Below are positions 24,631 through 33,422 of a stretch of DNA of 34,151 nt, one piece after another. The translations under genes and the position numbers were made by a program. Each line of letters starts with the position of its first letter. Position 1 is the first letter of the stretch. The stretch covers positions 1-34,151 of the forward strand of contig JAIXYI010000080.1 of the NCBI GenBank assembly GCA_027490305.1, read 5' to 3'. The stretch comes from Flavobacteriaceae bacterium. Lineage in GTDB: Bacteria; Bacteroidota; Bacteroidia; Flavobacteriales; Flavobacteriaceae. The notes under the pieces are model-generated. The model was not told the origin of the DNA. It worked only from the letters and a program-made list of their open reading frames with translations, and did no database searches.

Positions 24631-25386
24631 TCAGTTTCCCTTTTTGGGTTTTTTACCGTCGCTTTTCCCTGCCTTAGACTTGTCTTTGTCCTTCTTGTAA
24701 AGAGGGATGAAATAAGAAACCGTGTAGTTCATTCCTACCCCGAACTCTGCGGAGTATACGCGGTTGTATCCGGGTATGTGTAAGTTCTCGAAGCCGTCTG
24801 GTTCTTTGCTCGAAAGAAGACGGTTCATCCGGAAACTGAAGCCCACGAATACATCCCTAAAGACCTGTGCCTTGATGCCTACGACGGCTTCCGCCCAATG
24901 CGCCGTCAGTCCTTTATACTCGGTGCCCGAAATTGATTCGTCGTCTTCACCCCAATACGGATTAGGGTTGTATACGCGATACGAGTTCAACTCCTGCCGA
25001 AACGCACTGAAACCATAGCGCAACCCGATGTAGATCATGTTTTCAAGATCGAGCCAGTTGGTGTGCGCATTATAGTCAAACCCAATTTTCACGTAACTGC
25101 CTTTGGTCGTGAAGTTGAGGTTGTCTTCCACCGTAGTTTTACTTTCATTGCCGACTTCCGCAGCGGCATAGTACTTCTTTGTAAGGCGATAATCCCCCGT
25201 CAGTTCTAGTCCGCGGTAATCTTCCTCATAGAAAGTCCGCGCCAGTTTCAGGGCGTCAACACCCAATCGAAGACCATATCGGTCTTTCCGGATCGGCACG
25301 CTGTCGGCTTGCGGCGCCTGGGCAAAACCCATACTTCCCGCCAGCAGAAGGCTAATACATAATATAAACGTGTGTCTCCGTTTCAT
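24631..25386 (-). CDS. DUF6048 family outer-membrane-barrel-like protein
   Basis: From ATG 25386 the protein is 251 aa with a signal peptide (about 1-22). Alternating strands (YGLRLGVDALKLARTFY, LELTGDYRLTKKYYAAAEVG, YVKIGFDYNAH, IYIGLRYGFSAF) suggest a small outer-membrane beta-barrel, followed by a lysine-rich tail (KDKDKSKAGKSDGKKPKKGN). It matches what I recall of DUF6048, which follows DUF6452 and rlmD in flavobacteria. The start overlaps the end of the DUF6452 gene. Function is unknown. Confidence 0.85.
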   Translation of the reverse strand: MKRRHTFILCISLLLAGSMGFAQAPQADSVPIRKDRYGLRLGVDALKLARTFYEEDYRGLELTGDYRLTKKYYAAAEVGNESKTTVEDNLNFTTKGSYVKIGFDYNAHTNWLDLENMIYIGLRYGFSAFRQELNSYRVYNPNPYWGEDDESISGTEYKGLTAHWAEAVVGIKAQVFRDVFVGFSFRMNRLLSSKEPDGFENLHIPGYNRVYSAEFGVGMNYTVSYFIPLYKKDKDKSKAGKSDGKKPKKGN

Positions 25387-25909
25387 CTTCGATGTGGTAT
25401 TGTACGACACGTATATCCTGTATCCAGGAGCCGGAACCGGCGTTAGGGTCGTTGTTCAACATAACCGGTGGCATCAGGGGGTCGGTTCCCGGTAGGAAAT
25501 CGAACTCCTTTTTGAAGCCACAGGCCCGCGATACATACACTTCACTTGTGATATAGTTAAAGTCGATCGTATCGGTAAAGGTTTGGGTAGGGTCGGTCGC
25601 GTCGGCATTGAAAATGAACGCGTATTCCGTATTCCCATCCGTAGTCCGGAGTGGTACCGCAATTTTATTGGTGTTAGCCAGGTATTGCCGGTCGTCGGTA
25701 GCCGTTTCATTGAATACTAACGGTGTCTCCATTCCGGTTCCGACCACCTTCAGGTCAATCACGTTTTTGGATTCGGAAGGGTCGGCGATGTCGAAAAACT
25801 CAATCACGACACGCGGCGTACTCGACGCACCTCCGTCACAAATATCATCTTTCTCGCATGAGACAAGGGCAAGCGCAGCCAGTAACAGCAGCGCCGGGAG
25901 CTTTTTCAT
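25352..25909 (-). CDS. DUF6452 family lipoprotein
   Basis: From ATG 25909 the protein is 185 aa with a lipoprotein signal peptide and lipobox Cys (LALVSC). The sequence after it, EKDDICDGGASSTPRVVIEF, and the beta-rich remainder match the DUF6452 family as I recall it. It lies 10 bp downstream of rlmD and its 3' end overlaps the DUF6048 start by 35 bp, so translation of the two is probably coupled. Function unknown; the pair may act together at the outer membrane. Confidence 0.85.
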   Translation of the reverse strand: MKKLPALLLLAALALVSCEKDDICDGGASSTPRVVIEFFDIADPSESKNVIDLKVVGTGMETPLVFNETATDDRQYLANTNKIAVPLRTTDGNTEYAFIFNADATDPTQTFTDTIDFNYITSEVYVSRACGFKKEFDFLPGTDPLMPPVMLNNDPNAGSGSWIQDIRVVQYHIEDETETHVYIMY

Positions 25910-25919
25910 AGGCAATCGG

Positions 25920-27332
25920 CTATCGTTTTTCCAAAAGTACGACATTTTCGACATGGTGCGTCTGCGGAAACATGTCAACCGGTCGCACACGCGTCACTTT
26001 GTAGTGCGCATCCATAAGGGCGAGGTCGCGGGCCTGGGTGGCGGAGTTACACGAAACATACACCACTTTCTCAGGCGCGATCTTGAGGATTTGCTCCACC
26101 ACATCCCGGTGCATACCATCCCGCGGCGGATCGGTAATAATGACGTCGGGGCGACCGTGTTCGGCAATAAATGCATCGTTAAACACATTTTTCATATCGC
26201 CCACATGGAAGCTGCAGTTTTCGATGCCGTTTCGTCGGGCGTTCTCCCATGCATCGGCAATCGCCTCCGGAACGGCTTCAACACCTACGACCTTGCGGGC
26301 GTTCCGCGATACGAACTGCGCAATGGTGCCCGTTCCGGTGTAAAGGTCATACACTACTTCATTTCCGGTCAGACCGGCAAAATCACGGGCGACTTTATAA
26401 AGCTCATACGCCTGGGCCGGATTCGTTTGATAGAACGACTTGGCGTTGATGCTGAAGGAAAGGCCTTCCATTTCTTCAAGGATGTATGCCCGACCGGTGT
26501 ATAGGTGTACCTCCTGGTCGTAAATCGTATCATTGGCTTTGCCGTTGATGACATACAACAGCGACGTAATCTGCGGAAAGGTGGAGGCGAGGTAGTCAAG
26601 TACCAACTCGCGTTTCTCCCGATCTTCCTGAAAAAACTGGATCAATACCATGACCTCACCGGTCGACGCGGTCCGGATCATGAGCGTACGCAACAGTCCG
26701 GCGTGGTTCCGCGGGTCGAAGAACGGAATGTTGTGGTTTCGGGCAAATTCGCGCAAACCGTTACGGATATCGTTAGACGGATCGGGTTGGAGCCAGCATT
26801 TGCGGATGTCGAGTATTTTGTCCCACATACGTGGAATGTGGAAGCCCAACGCGTCGCGGTCGTTCGCCTCTTCGCCGGATGCAATCTCCTCAGGTGTGAG
26901 CCAGCGGGCGTTGGAGAACGCGAACTCCATTTTGTTGCGATAGAAATACGTTTCCTTCGACCCCAAAATCGGCTCGCACTCCGGAAGTTCGATTTTCCCA
27001 ATCCGGCGTAGGTGGTTGATCACTTCATTTTCTTTGTGGAAAAGCTGGCGCTCATACGTCATGTTCTGCCATTTGCAGCCGCCGCAACTGCCGAAATGCT
27101 CACATACCGGTTCGGTGCGATGGGGCGAAGCCTGCCGAATCGCGATGGCCTTTCCTTCATAATACGCCTTGCGCTTCCGGAAGGTCTGCACGTCAACGAT
27201 ATCTCCCGGCACGACGTTCGGGATGAAGATGACCCGTCCGTCAGGGGCTTTGGCGACCGATACTCCTTTGGCGCCGGCATCGGTTACGGCGATATTTTCA
27301 AAAATGAGCCTGTCGGCACTTCGTTTTCCCAT
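25920..27332 (-). CDS. rlmD: 23S rRNA (uracil-C5)-methyltransferase RlmD
   Basis: The 470-aa enzyme methylates U1939 of 23S rRNA with S-adenosylmethionine. An N-terminal TRAM domain (about 1-65) binds RNA. Cys77, Cys83, Cys86 (in EHFGSCGGCKWQ) and Cys179 form the iron-sulfur site. The methyltransferase part shows YDLYTGTG (328-335), DPPRDG (401-406) and the catalytic VYVSCNSAT with Cys428. It heads the rlmD-DUF6452-DUF6048 cluster. A -7 box lies only 5 bp before the ATG, so its mRNA may be nearly leaderless. Confidence 0.93.
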   Translation of the reverse strand: MGKRSADRLIFENIAVTDAGAKGVSVAKAPDGRVIFIPNVVPGDIVDVQTFRKRKAYYEGKAIAIRQASPHRTEPVCEHFGSCGGCKWQNMTYERQLFHKENEVINHLRRIGKIELPECEPILGSKETYFYRNKMEFAFSNARWLTPEEIASGEEANDRDALGFHIPRMWDKILDIRKCWLQPDPSNDIRNGLREFARNHNIPFFDPRNHAGLLRTLMIRTASTGEVMVLIQFFQEDREKRELVLDYLASTFPQITSLLYVINGKANDTIYDQEVHLYTGRAYILEEMEGLSFSINAKSFYQTNPAQAYELYKVARDFAGLTGNEVVYDLYTGTGTIAQFVSRNARKVVGVEAVPEAIADAWENARRNGIENCSFHVGDMKNVFNDAFIAEHGRPDVIITDPPRDGMHRDVVEQILKIAPEKVVYVSCNSATQARDLALMDAHYKVTRVRPVDMFPQTHHVENVVLLEKR

Positions 27333-27336
27333 CCGG

Positions 27337-27344
27337 CAAAAGTA
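27337..27344 (-). promoter_or_regulatory. Candidate -7 box of rlmD
   Basis: On the minus strand TACTTTTG matches TAnnTTTG and ends 4 bp before the ATG at 27332. No -33 TTG is evident, so this is tentative. Confidence 0.35.
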
Positions 27345-27446
27345 CGCGATTGCCGCTAATCGACGAAATAGGTCGGATAACCGAGTTTAAAACCATGGTG
27401 TAGTAAAATACGTATATTGTCGAAGTCATAGTAAAAAGATACATCG

Positions 27447-28484
27447 ATGAGACTATACCGCACGCTTAGTTCGTTCGCTTGGCTTCACAACAGTTACTTT
27501 TCAAAATTCGCATTTGTCATCGTCATCGGGGTTGGCATTTCCGCCCTTGCCACGATGTCGTTTTTTTACCTATTACATGCGCAGTTAGGGCCAAGGGAGC
27601 TTCTTGTCGTGCCAGTAGGTATGGCGGTCTTAGCGATTTTGCTGGTGTTGGCGGCGGTACGGCGGCTGTTGTATCCGATTCAATATGCGGCACAATCTAT
27701 GGAAGGGTATCGCAAGAAGAAAGAAGCCCTCTCTTTCCCTTCGCTTGAAGGCGACGAGATGGCAACCTTATTAGAAGACGTCCGTGCGGTGGTGCAATCA
27801 GCCGACAATGCCACGCTACAACGACAGGGCGTCATCGAGATGTTATCCGCGAATATGCACGCCGAGGTATCCGCATTGAATTTGATAGGGGATGACATAC
27901 GACCCAAGCATGCCGACGTAGCCGATCGACTTACAGAAGCCGGTGCCCGGATGGCCTCGCTGGTAGATATCTTCCTCGAAACGATGCGAAAAGAAGAGGA
28001 ACTGGCCCGAAAGGTTGTGCGCGTCCGGCGGGTAGAATTTGCCGAAGTAGGGCAACGGGTCCGCCGCGCCGTAGAACCGATGTTGACGGCAAAACAACTT
28101 GAATTGTCAATGAGCCTCCCCGAACGTTCCTTTTACCTCAAAGTAGACGACGATTTGCTGTTTGATGTACTCGTAGACCTGGTAGGTAATGCCGCTAAGT
28201 TTTCGGATGTGGGCGGAAAAATTGAGTTTGTGGTCGCCCGACGACACGGACTCATGTCAATCATGGTGCGGGATTACGGAAAAGGCATTTATGATGTGGG
28301 CAGTATTTTTAAGCGACTCCGGGCGAAAACCGGGGATGGGCAATCGCCTACCGGACTTTACCTTTGCCGCCAGATCGTAAACCGCTTTGAAGGAACGCTG
28401 ATTGCACAGAGCGATGGAGAGGGTAAAGGATCGACCTTTATAATGGAATTACCGTTATTCCGACTGTCGAAAAAGAAGCGTTAA
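27447..28484 (+). CDS. Membrane sensor histidine-kinase-like protein with atypical phosphoacceptor region
   Basis: The 345-aa protein has two membrane helices (about 20-44 and 51-73), a HAMP-like linker and a C-terminal HATPase domain with N box LVGNAAKF (244-251), G1 box RDYGKGI (275-281) and G2 box SPTGLYLC (300-307). The dimerisation region, where SHELRTPL is expected, reads MLSANMHAEVSAL (132-144), so the H-E/D-x-x-T/P pattern is missing. Its activity may therefore be altered. No response regulator lies next to it. The two periplasm-facing ends are very short, so it may sense the membrane itself. Confidence 0.8.
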   Translation: MRLYRTLSSFAWLHNSYFSKFAFVIVIGVGISALATMSFFYLLHAQLGPRELLVVPVGMAVLAILLVLAAVRRLLYPIQYAAQSMEGYRKKKEALSFPSLEGDEMATLLEDVRAVVQSADNATLQRQGVIEMLSANMHAEVSALNLIGDDIRPKHADVADRLTEAGARMASLVDIFLETMRKEEELARKVVRVRRVEFAEVGQRVRRAVEPMLTAKQLELSMSLPERSFYLKVDDDLLFDVLVDLVGNAAKFSDVGGKIEFVVARRHGLMSIMVRDYGKGIYDVGSIFKRLRAKTGDGQSPTGLYLCRQIVNRFEGTLIAQSDGEGKGSTFIMELPLFRLSKKKR

Positions 28485-28595
28485 ACCGGTTGATTTTTAC
28501 GAATATTGCATTTTTCTATGTATTTTTACGCTGTTTACGGATGATTTCTCTCCGCTAAGAAGGAATTGAGAACGTAGTAGTAAAAATACAATTTC

Positions 28596-29837
28596 ATGTC
28601 AGTCCTCCAACAGACCCTCTCAGAAACCCTCATCGAATTAGAAGAGCGCCACGGTGCCCACAATTACCATCCCTTACCGGTAGTACTTTCGAAAGGGCAG
28701 GGTGTGTTCGTATGGGATGTGGAAGGAAAACGGTATTACGATTTTCTATCGGCCTATTCCGCTGTCAACCAGGGGCATTGCCATCCGCGGATTATTGAAG
28801 CACTCGTCAGCCAGGCGCAGCAACTGACACTTACCTCTCGTGCGTTCTATAACGACAAATTGGGGGTATACGAGAAGTTTCTCACCTCCTATTTCGGGTT
28901 CGATAAAATGCTCCCGATGAATACCGGGGCAGAAGCAGTTGAAACAGCTATCAAGATTTGCCGTAAATGGGCGTATGAAAAGAAGGGAATAGCCGAACAA
29001 CAGGCGAAGATCATGGTTTGTGAGGGCAACTTCCACGGACGTACGACTACCATCATTTCGTTTTCAAATGACGCCAATGCCCGTCGCAATTTCGGTCCGT
29101 ATACAGAAGGATTCATCCGTATTCCGTATGACGACATCCCAGCCCTCGAACAGGCACTGGCCTCTGGCAACGTAGCCGGTTTCCTGGTGGAGCCCATCCA
29201 GGGAGAAGCAGGTGTCTACGTACCATCGGACGGTTATCTCTCTTCGGCAAAAGCATTATGTGAAAAATACGGGGCGCTTTTCATCGCGGATGAAGTACAA
29301 ACCGGCATCGCACGCACCGGACGTCGTATTGCCTGCGACCATGAAAACGTCCGACCCGACCTGCTTGTGCTAGGCAAGGCGGTTTCAGGGGGTGTGTATC
29401 CGGTATCAGCCGTACTCGCAGACGATGCCATTATGGATGTCATCAAACCGGGGCAGCACGGTTCCACTTTCGGAGGTAATCCGCTCGCCGCGGCAGTCGC
29501 AATGGCAGCCCTTACGGTAGTAGAAGACGAGAAACTGGCCGATAACGCGGAACGTCTCGGGCGTCTTTTCCGTTCGAAACTAAACGAATATATCGCCGAC
29601 AGCAAGATTTGCAGTCTGGTAAGGGGCAAAGGATTGCTCAACGCCATCGTCATCAACGATTCAGAAGAAGGCGATACTGCCTGGAACATCTGCCTGAAAA
29701 TGGCCGAAAAAGGATTGCTGGCAAAACCCACACACGGCAATATCATTCGGTTTGCACCGCCTTTGGTCATGACGGAAGAGCAGTTGCTCGAATGCGTTGG
29801 TATCATCACCGATACGCTCCGTCTTTTTGAAAACTAG
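28596..29837 (+). CDS. rocD: Ornithine aminotransferase
   Basis: The 413-aa class-III aminotransferase transfers the delta-amino group of ornithine to 2-oxoglutarate, giving glutamate semialdehyde in arginine and proline metabolism. It shows NTGAEAVETAIK (109-120), NFHGRTTTIISFS, EPIQGEAGVYVP, ADEVQTGIARTGR with Asp232, and the PLP lysine Lys261 in LGKAVSGG. The length and the motif NTGAEAVE are typical of ornithine transaminase rather than acetylornithine transaminase. It is cytoplasmic and stands alone, without arginase or proline genes nearby. Confidence 0.94.
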   Translation: MSVLQQTLSETLIELEERHGAHNYHPLPVVLSKGQGVFVWDVEGKRYYDFLSAYSAVNQGHCHPRIIEALVSQAQQLTLTSRAFYNDKLGVYEKFLTSYFGFDKMLPMNTGAEAVETAIKICRKWAYEKKGIAEQQAKIMVCEGNFHGRTTTIISFSNDANARRNFGPYTEGFIRIPYDDIPALEQALASGNVAGFLVEPIQGEAGVYVPSDGYLSSAKALCEKYGALFIADEVQTGIARTGRRIACDHENVRPDLLVLGKAVSGGVYPVSAVLADDAIMDVIKPGQHGSTFGGNPLAAAVAMAALTVVEDEKLADNAERLGRLFRSKLNEYIADSKICSLVRGKGLLNAIVINDSEEGDTAWNICLKMAEKGLLAKPTHGNIIRFAPPLVMTEEQLLECVGIITDTLRLFEN

Positions 29838-29914
29838 TTGATAAGTTGACGGGCACTAACCTTGCCAACATAATCCCAACGTGTATTTTTGGGATCTAAT
29901 CAACTTTATAGACT

Positions 29915-30361
29915 ATGGAAAACAGTTCCTTTGATAATTTTGACGTGCAGTTGAACGAAGCGGGTCGTTCCTTTCTTCGTGCCACCGGTAAATGGGCGAT
30001 GTTCCTTAGCATCATCGGCTTTATTTTTATGGGCTTTATGATTTTGGGCGCGTTGGCTATGTTCTCGATGGGTAGTTTGGGTGCAGGCGCAGGACCTTTC
30101 GGAGGGGTTGGCGGTGCGTTAATGGGCGCGGTTTACCTTGTAATAGCCGCGATTTACTTTTTTCCGCTCTTCTATCTTTTCCAGTTCTCCAGTCGCATCA
30201 AGCGTGCCTTCGAGGAGAATGACAGCGTGGTGCTGAACGATGCACTCGGATCGCTTAAGTCGCACTATAAATTCGTGGGTATATTCACAATTGTCTTTAT
30301 TGCCCTATATATTGTACTCATTTTCTTTATGGTCGCGGCAGGTATTTCTGGTGCGCTATAA
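29915..30361 (+). CDS. DUF5362 family membrane protein
   Basis: The 148-aa protein has a soluble N-terminus of about 25 residues, then membrane helices at roughly 28-50, 65-90 and 118-142, with a glycine-rich loop (GSLGAGAGPFGGVGG). The pattern FQFSSRIKRAF and LKSHYKFVGIFTIV matches DUF5362 proteins as I recall them. Function is unknown. A terminator follows the stop. Confidence 0.8.
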   Translation: MENSSFDNFDVQLNEAGRSFLRATGKWAMFLSIIGFIFMGFMILGALAMFSMGSLGAGAGPFGGVGGALMGAVYLVIAAIYFFPLFYLFQFSSRIKRAFEENDSVVLNDALGSLKSHYKFVGIFTIVFIALYIVLIFFMVAAGISGAL

Positions 30362-30387
30362 CAGAAGTAAGACATCCCAACATAAAG

Positions 30388-30412
30388 ACCGTCCCAAAAG
30401 GGCGGTTTTTTT
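30388..30412 (+). terminator. Intrinsic terminator after the DUF5362 gene
   Basis: ACCGtCCC-AAAA-GGGCGGT with one bulged T is followed by a run of seven T, 27 bp after the stop. Confidence 0.8.
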
Positions 30413-30426
30413 AGTACCTTTCCGAC

Positions 30427-30621
30427 ATGAAGCGAATTCCCTCCAACGTCCTCTATATCGTGCTTCTCATTAGCGGAAGTATTGCGCTTTATGAACAATC
30501 CGGACCGAAGCCACGCTTGTTCGTGGTCATTCCGTCTATCGCCGTATTCCTACTCGGATTGATGGCTGTCGCCTCCCGGATTCCCTCTAAAAACACGGAT
30601 AAAGATGACCCGGTTCAGTAA
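30427..30621 (+). CDS. Small two-helix membrane protein, 64 aa
   Basis: The protein has two hydrophobic segments (VLYIVLLISGSIALY and LFVVIPSIAVFLLGLMAVA) and a charged tail (KNTDKDDP). I recognise no family. Its 3' end overlaps the start of the Smr gene by 17 bp, which implies translational coupling and supports that it is a real gene. Topology places both ends on the same side. Confidence 0.75.
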   Translation: MKRIPSNVLYIVLLISGSIALYEQSGPKPRLFVVIPSIAVFLLGLMAVASRIPSKNTDKDDPVQ

Positions 30622-31141
30622 AGGCGATCGCGTATCCGTACTGAACGACGATGTCAACGGTGTGGTCGTTTCCGTATCCGGTCGCGACGTGACCATCGAA
30701 ACGACGGATGGTTTTCCGATGATACTCGACGAAAAAGAACTGATTCCCGCTGCCGGAGAACTGAAAATAGAAATCGGGAGCATCGGGCGCATACTGAAAG
30801 AAAAAGAACCGGAACGGCGTAAAGCGGTCGTTCGCGAAAAGAGAACCGGTGATATCCCGCCGCCGGAGTTCGATCTCCACATCGAAAAACTGGTCAAAAA
30901 CCATCGCATACTGCTACCACACGATATCCTGACCATGCAAACCGAAACGGCGAAACGGCATATCGAATTTGCGATTCGCAACCGCATACCGAGAATCGTG
31001 CTGATACACGGAGTGGGGGATGGCGTCTTGCGATCCGAACTCGAGTTTCTGTTATCGCGCTACGATAACGTACGTTTTCACGACGGGAATTACCAGAAAT
31101 ACGGAAGCGGCGCGCTTGAGGTGCTGTTTACCCAAAAGTAA
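30605..31141 (+). CDS. Smr/MutS2-C-terminal domain protein
   Basis: The 178-aa protein combines an N-terminal SH3-like beta region (KGDRVSVLNDDVNGVVVSVSGRDVTIET) with a C-terminal Smr domain. The Smr signature appears as DLHIEKL (DxH, about 96-102) and VLIHGVGDGVLRSEL, the HGxGxGxLR motif. Smr domains cut or bind nucleic acids, for example branched DNA or mRNA on collided ribosomes. The gene is translationally coupled to the small membrane protein upstream and ends exactly against the convergent lipoprotein gene (31141/31142). Confidence 0.87.
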   Translation: MTRFSKGDRVSVLNDDVNGVVVSVSGRDVTIETTDGFPMILDEKELIPAAGELKIEIGSIGRILKEKEPERRKAVVREKRTGDIPPPEFDLHIEKLVKNHRILLPHDILTMQTETAKRHIEFAIRNRIPRIVLIHGVGDGVLRSELEFLLSRYDNVRFHDGNYQKYGSGALEVLFTQK

Positions 31142-32134
31142 TCAGCTTCCGGTCACAATCTGCCCAATGAGGTAGTCAGGACCGAAATTGAAGGTAAAGC
31201 CATTTCGACTGAAGATGACATTTTTCAGTCGGATTTTGTGGATGTAGTTGCCGACACCGGCGGTCGTTGTTTCCACTTCAATAATCCCGCTTACACCGTC
31301 TACGCCGGCATTTCCTGCCCACGTTTCGAGGGTTGTTATGCCACTCGGAAGTGTCGAAGCGCAGAGGTTGTCGGCACTGATTCCTACATTAAAAACGCGA
31401 TAGCTGATGGTGTTGGTGCCGTTGATCAACGCTGTTTTGGGTTCGGCCGTCACTTCGTTGGCAAACAGGTAATCAAATGTCGCCTGGTCAAAGTCCAACG
31501 TCAACGCCTGGCGCTGTGTAGAACGGAAAATACGGGTATTGCATCGATCGAGTACACAACCGTTTTCGTTGTCGCATCGGAAAGTGCTCAATTCCAGGTT
31601 TGACTCTTCTGTTTTGTAAGTGCCATAAGCCAAAGCTTCCTCATTGTCGAACGTGACCGTGCCATCGCCGGTATCGAAGGTGATGTTTTCAAACGATAGG
31701 GTGTGGGTGTAGCCGTCTGGTAATACCGCGGTTGAGCCTTCCACTTCCAGAAAATTCGCCCCGTTGACCAATCGGATCACGCCGCCGGTGGCTACCCATT
31801 CCTCTTTCACTTGCGGAGAGGAGGGTGGGATGGACGAACACATCGTCGAAGCCGAAACCGGGCCATCGTATAAGCGGTAAATGACTTTATAGGTGCTTCC
31901 GTCGATGTCGAAGGTTTCATCGGACACGCCATTGATAAGTTCTGCTTTTGGGATCACAACGATCATCGCCTGGTTGCCGGATACTTTATAAAGGAAGAAA
32001 TCAGCGTCTTCGCGGTTGTCGCAGGCGTCCACCTGGGCGTCTCCGAAATCCAACGACTGTACGCGTATTTCCCCATCCTCACAAGACGACAGCGCAAAAA
32101 ACGCGATAAACACCAGGGCCAGAACTTTTTTCAT
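31142..32134 (-). CDS. Hypothetical lipoprotein, about 330 aa
   Basis: From ATG 32134 the protein starts MKKVLALVFIAFFALSSC, a lipoprotein signal with lipobox Cys18. The mature part is beta-rich and contains two related halves, each with a DFFLYKV or FDYLFAN type strand, an ING-T-SYRVFN or DGSTYKVIYRLYD strand and a Cys-containing ASTMCSS or ADNLCAS segment followed by a W-x-A/N-G element. This suggests an internal duplication. No family is recognised. It is probably exported to the outer membrane. The longer frame from 32197 was rejected because it adds residues before a perfect signal peptide. Confidence 0.82.
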   Translation of the reverse strand: MKKVLALVFIAFFALSSCEDGEIRVQSLDFGDAQVDACDNREDADFFLYKVSGNQAMIVVIPKAELINGVSDETFDIDGSTYKVIYRLYDGPVSASTMCSSIPPSSPQVKEEWVATGGVIRLVNGANFLEVEGSTAVLPDGYTHTLSFENITFDTGDGTVTFDNEEALAYGTYKTEESNLELSTFRCDNENGCVLDRCNTRIFRSTQRQALTLDFDQATFDYLFANEVTAEPKTALINGTNTISYRVFNVGISADNLCASTLPSGITTLETWAGNAGVDGVSGIIEVETTTAGVGNYIHKIRLKNVIFSRNGFTFNFGPDYLIGQIVTGS

Positions 32135-32216
32135 GCAGATAGCTTCAGTGGCACAAAAATAGCGAAAAAACACGTAGCGACTGAGCCGCTTCCGCACCGA
32201 CGGCCCAAAAAAATGC

Positions 32217-32224
32217 TAAATTTG
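32217..32224 (+). promoter_or_regulatory. Candidate -7 box of the cysteine desulfurase gene
   Basis: TAAATTTG matches TAnnTTTG and ends 5 bp before the ATG at 32230, so the transcript would be leaderless or nearly so. No -33 TTG is evident. Confidence 0.42.
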
Positions 32225-32229
32225 CGCCC

Positions 32230-33351
32230 ATGGGAAATGTATATCTCGACAATGCGGCAACCACGCCCTTGCGGCCCGAAGTGATTTCGGAAATGATGAC
32301 CGTCTTATCAGCCGAATACGGCAATCCGTCGTCTTCCCACAGTTTCGGCCGCGGCGCGAGGGCTTTGGTGGAACGTTCCCGAAAATCCATTGCGAAAGCG
32401 CTCAATTGCCAGGCATCTGAACTGATTTTTACGTCAGGTGCCACCGAAGCGAATAATTGGATACTGATGTGCGCCGTCCGGGATCTTGGCATCCGGCGTA
32501 TTATTACCACCCGGGTCGAGCACCACGCGGTGTTGCATGCTGTCGAACAAATTGGCCGGGATAGCGCCCTTCGCATTGACTTTTTGGATGTAGATGTCGA
32601 CGGTCGCATTGATCTGGGCGAACTCGAGACGTTGTTGGCCGAGCCCATTCCGACGCTCGTTTCGCTGATGCATGTCAACAACGAAACGGGTGTTATCCTC
32701 GACCTACAGGCGGTCGGCACACTTTGCAGAAATCACCACGCGCTATTTCATTCGGATACGGTGCAGTCGGTCGGTAAAACCGAACTGGATTTACAGTCGT
32801 TGCCCGTCGATTTCATTGTGGCGAGTGCGCATAAGTTTCACGGACCGAAAGGCGTGGGGTTTGCGTTCGTTCGCAAAGGTCCCGCGATGCACGCCATGTT
32901 TTATGGAGGTGAACAAGAGAAAGGACTTCGCCCCGGTACGGAATCCGTACACAACGTTGCCGGTATGGCGACCGCTTTGATGTTGAGCCTTGAGCACCTG
33001 TCAGCCGAGCGGGAGGCGATTATCCGTCTTAAAGGCTATGCCTGGGAACGTCTAAAAACGCAATTTCCAGGAACGGTGCAGAACGGCGCGGATACGTTTT
33101 ACAACATCCTCAACGTGACGCTTCCCCTTCCCGAGAGCAAGACGCCTTTGCTGCTTTTCTCACTTGATATGAAAGGAATCGCCGTCTCGCGCGGAAGCGC
33201 CTGCCAATCGGGTAGTGCCCGCCCGTCGCATGTGTTGGCCGAGATGCTCGACGAAGCCACACTGGCGCGCCCCAGCCTTCGGATCTCGTTTAGCCACTAC
33301 AATACCACTTCAGACGTCGATGCCCTTATCGATGCCCTTTCCGGATTGTAA
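32230..33351 (+). CDS. Cysteine desulfurase (NifS/IscS family)
   Basis: The 373-aa PLP enzyme removes sulfur from cysteine for iron-sulfur clusters or tRNA thiolation. It shows YLDNAATTPL at the N-terminus, TSGATEANNW (68-77), HVNNETG (148-154), HSDTVQSVGK with the PLP-contacting Asp, ASAHKFHGPKG with Lys202, and the mobile-loop SRGSACQSGS with the persulfide Cys325. The short loop places it in the group I (IscS/NifS) type. No iscU or suf genes are adjacent, so it may be a stand-alone enzyme. Confidence 0.93.
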   Translation: MGNVYLDNAATTPLRPEVISEMMTVLSAEYGNPSSSHSFGRGARALVERSRKSIAKALNCQASELIFTSGATEANNWILMCAVRDLGIRRIITTRVEHHAVLHAVEQIGRDSALRIDFLDVDVDGRIDLGELETLLAEPIPTLVSLMHVNNETGVILDLQAVGTLCRNHHALFHSDTVQSVGKTELDLQSLPVDFIVASAHKFHGPKGVGFAFVRKGPAMHAMFYGGEQEKGLRPGTESVHNVAGMATALMLSLEHLSAEREAIIRLKGYAWERLKTQFPGTVQNGADTFYNILNVTLPLPESKTPLLLFSLDMKGIAVSRGSACQSGSARPSHVLAEMLDEATLARPSLRISFSHYNTTSDVDALIDALSGL

Positions 33352-33400
33352 ATGCTTCGTTAAAATCGCCTGTTGCCGTCCCTGAATAGGCAAATTCGGT

Positions 33401-33408
33401 TAAGTTTG
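33401..33408 (+). promoter_or_regulatory. Candidate -7 box of the barrel gene
   Basis: TAAGTTTG matches TAnnTTTG and ends 14 bp before the ATG at 33423. A TTG at 33373-33375 is 25 bp upstream, a little far. The box overlaps the GTG at 33408, making that start unlikely. Confidence 0.4.
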
Positions 33409-33422
33409 TGAAAAAAACAGAC

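Noticed and set aside
27447..28484. Two-component system
   Set aside because: No response regulator is adjacent and the phosphoacceptor motif is atypical.
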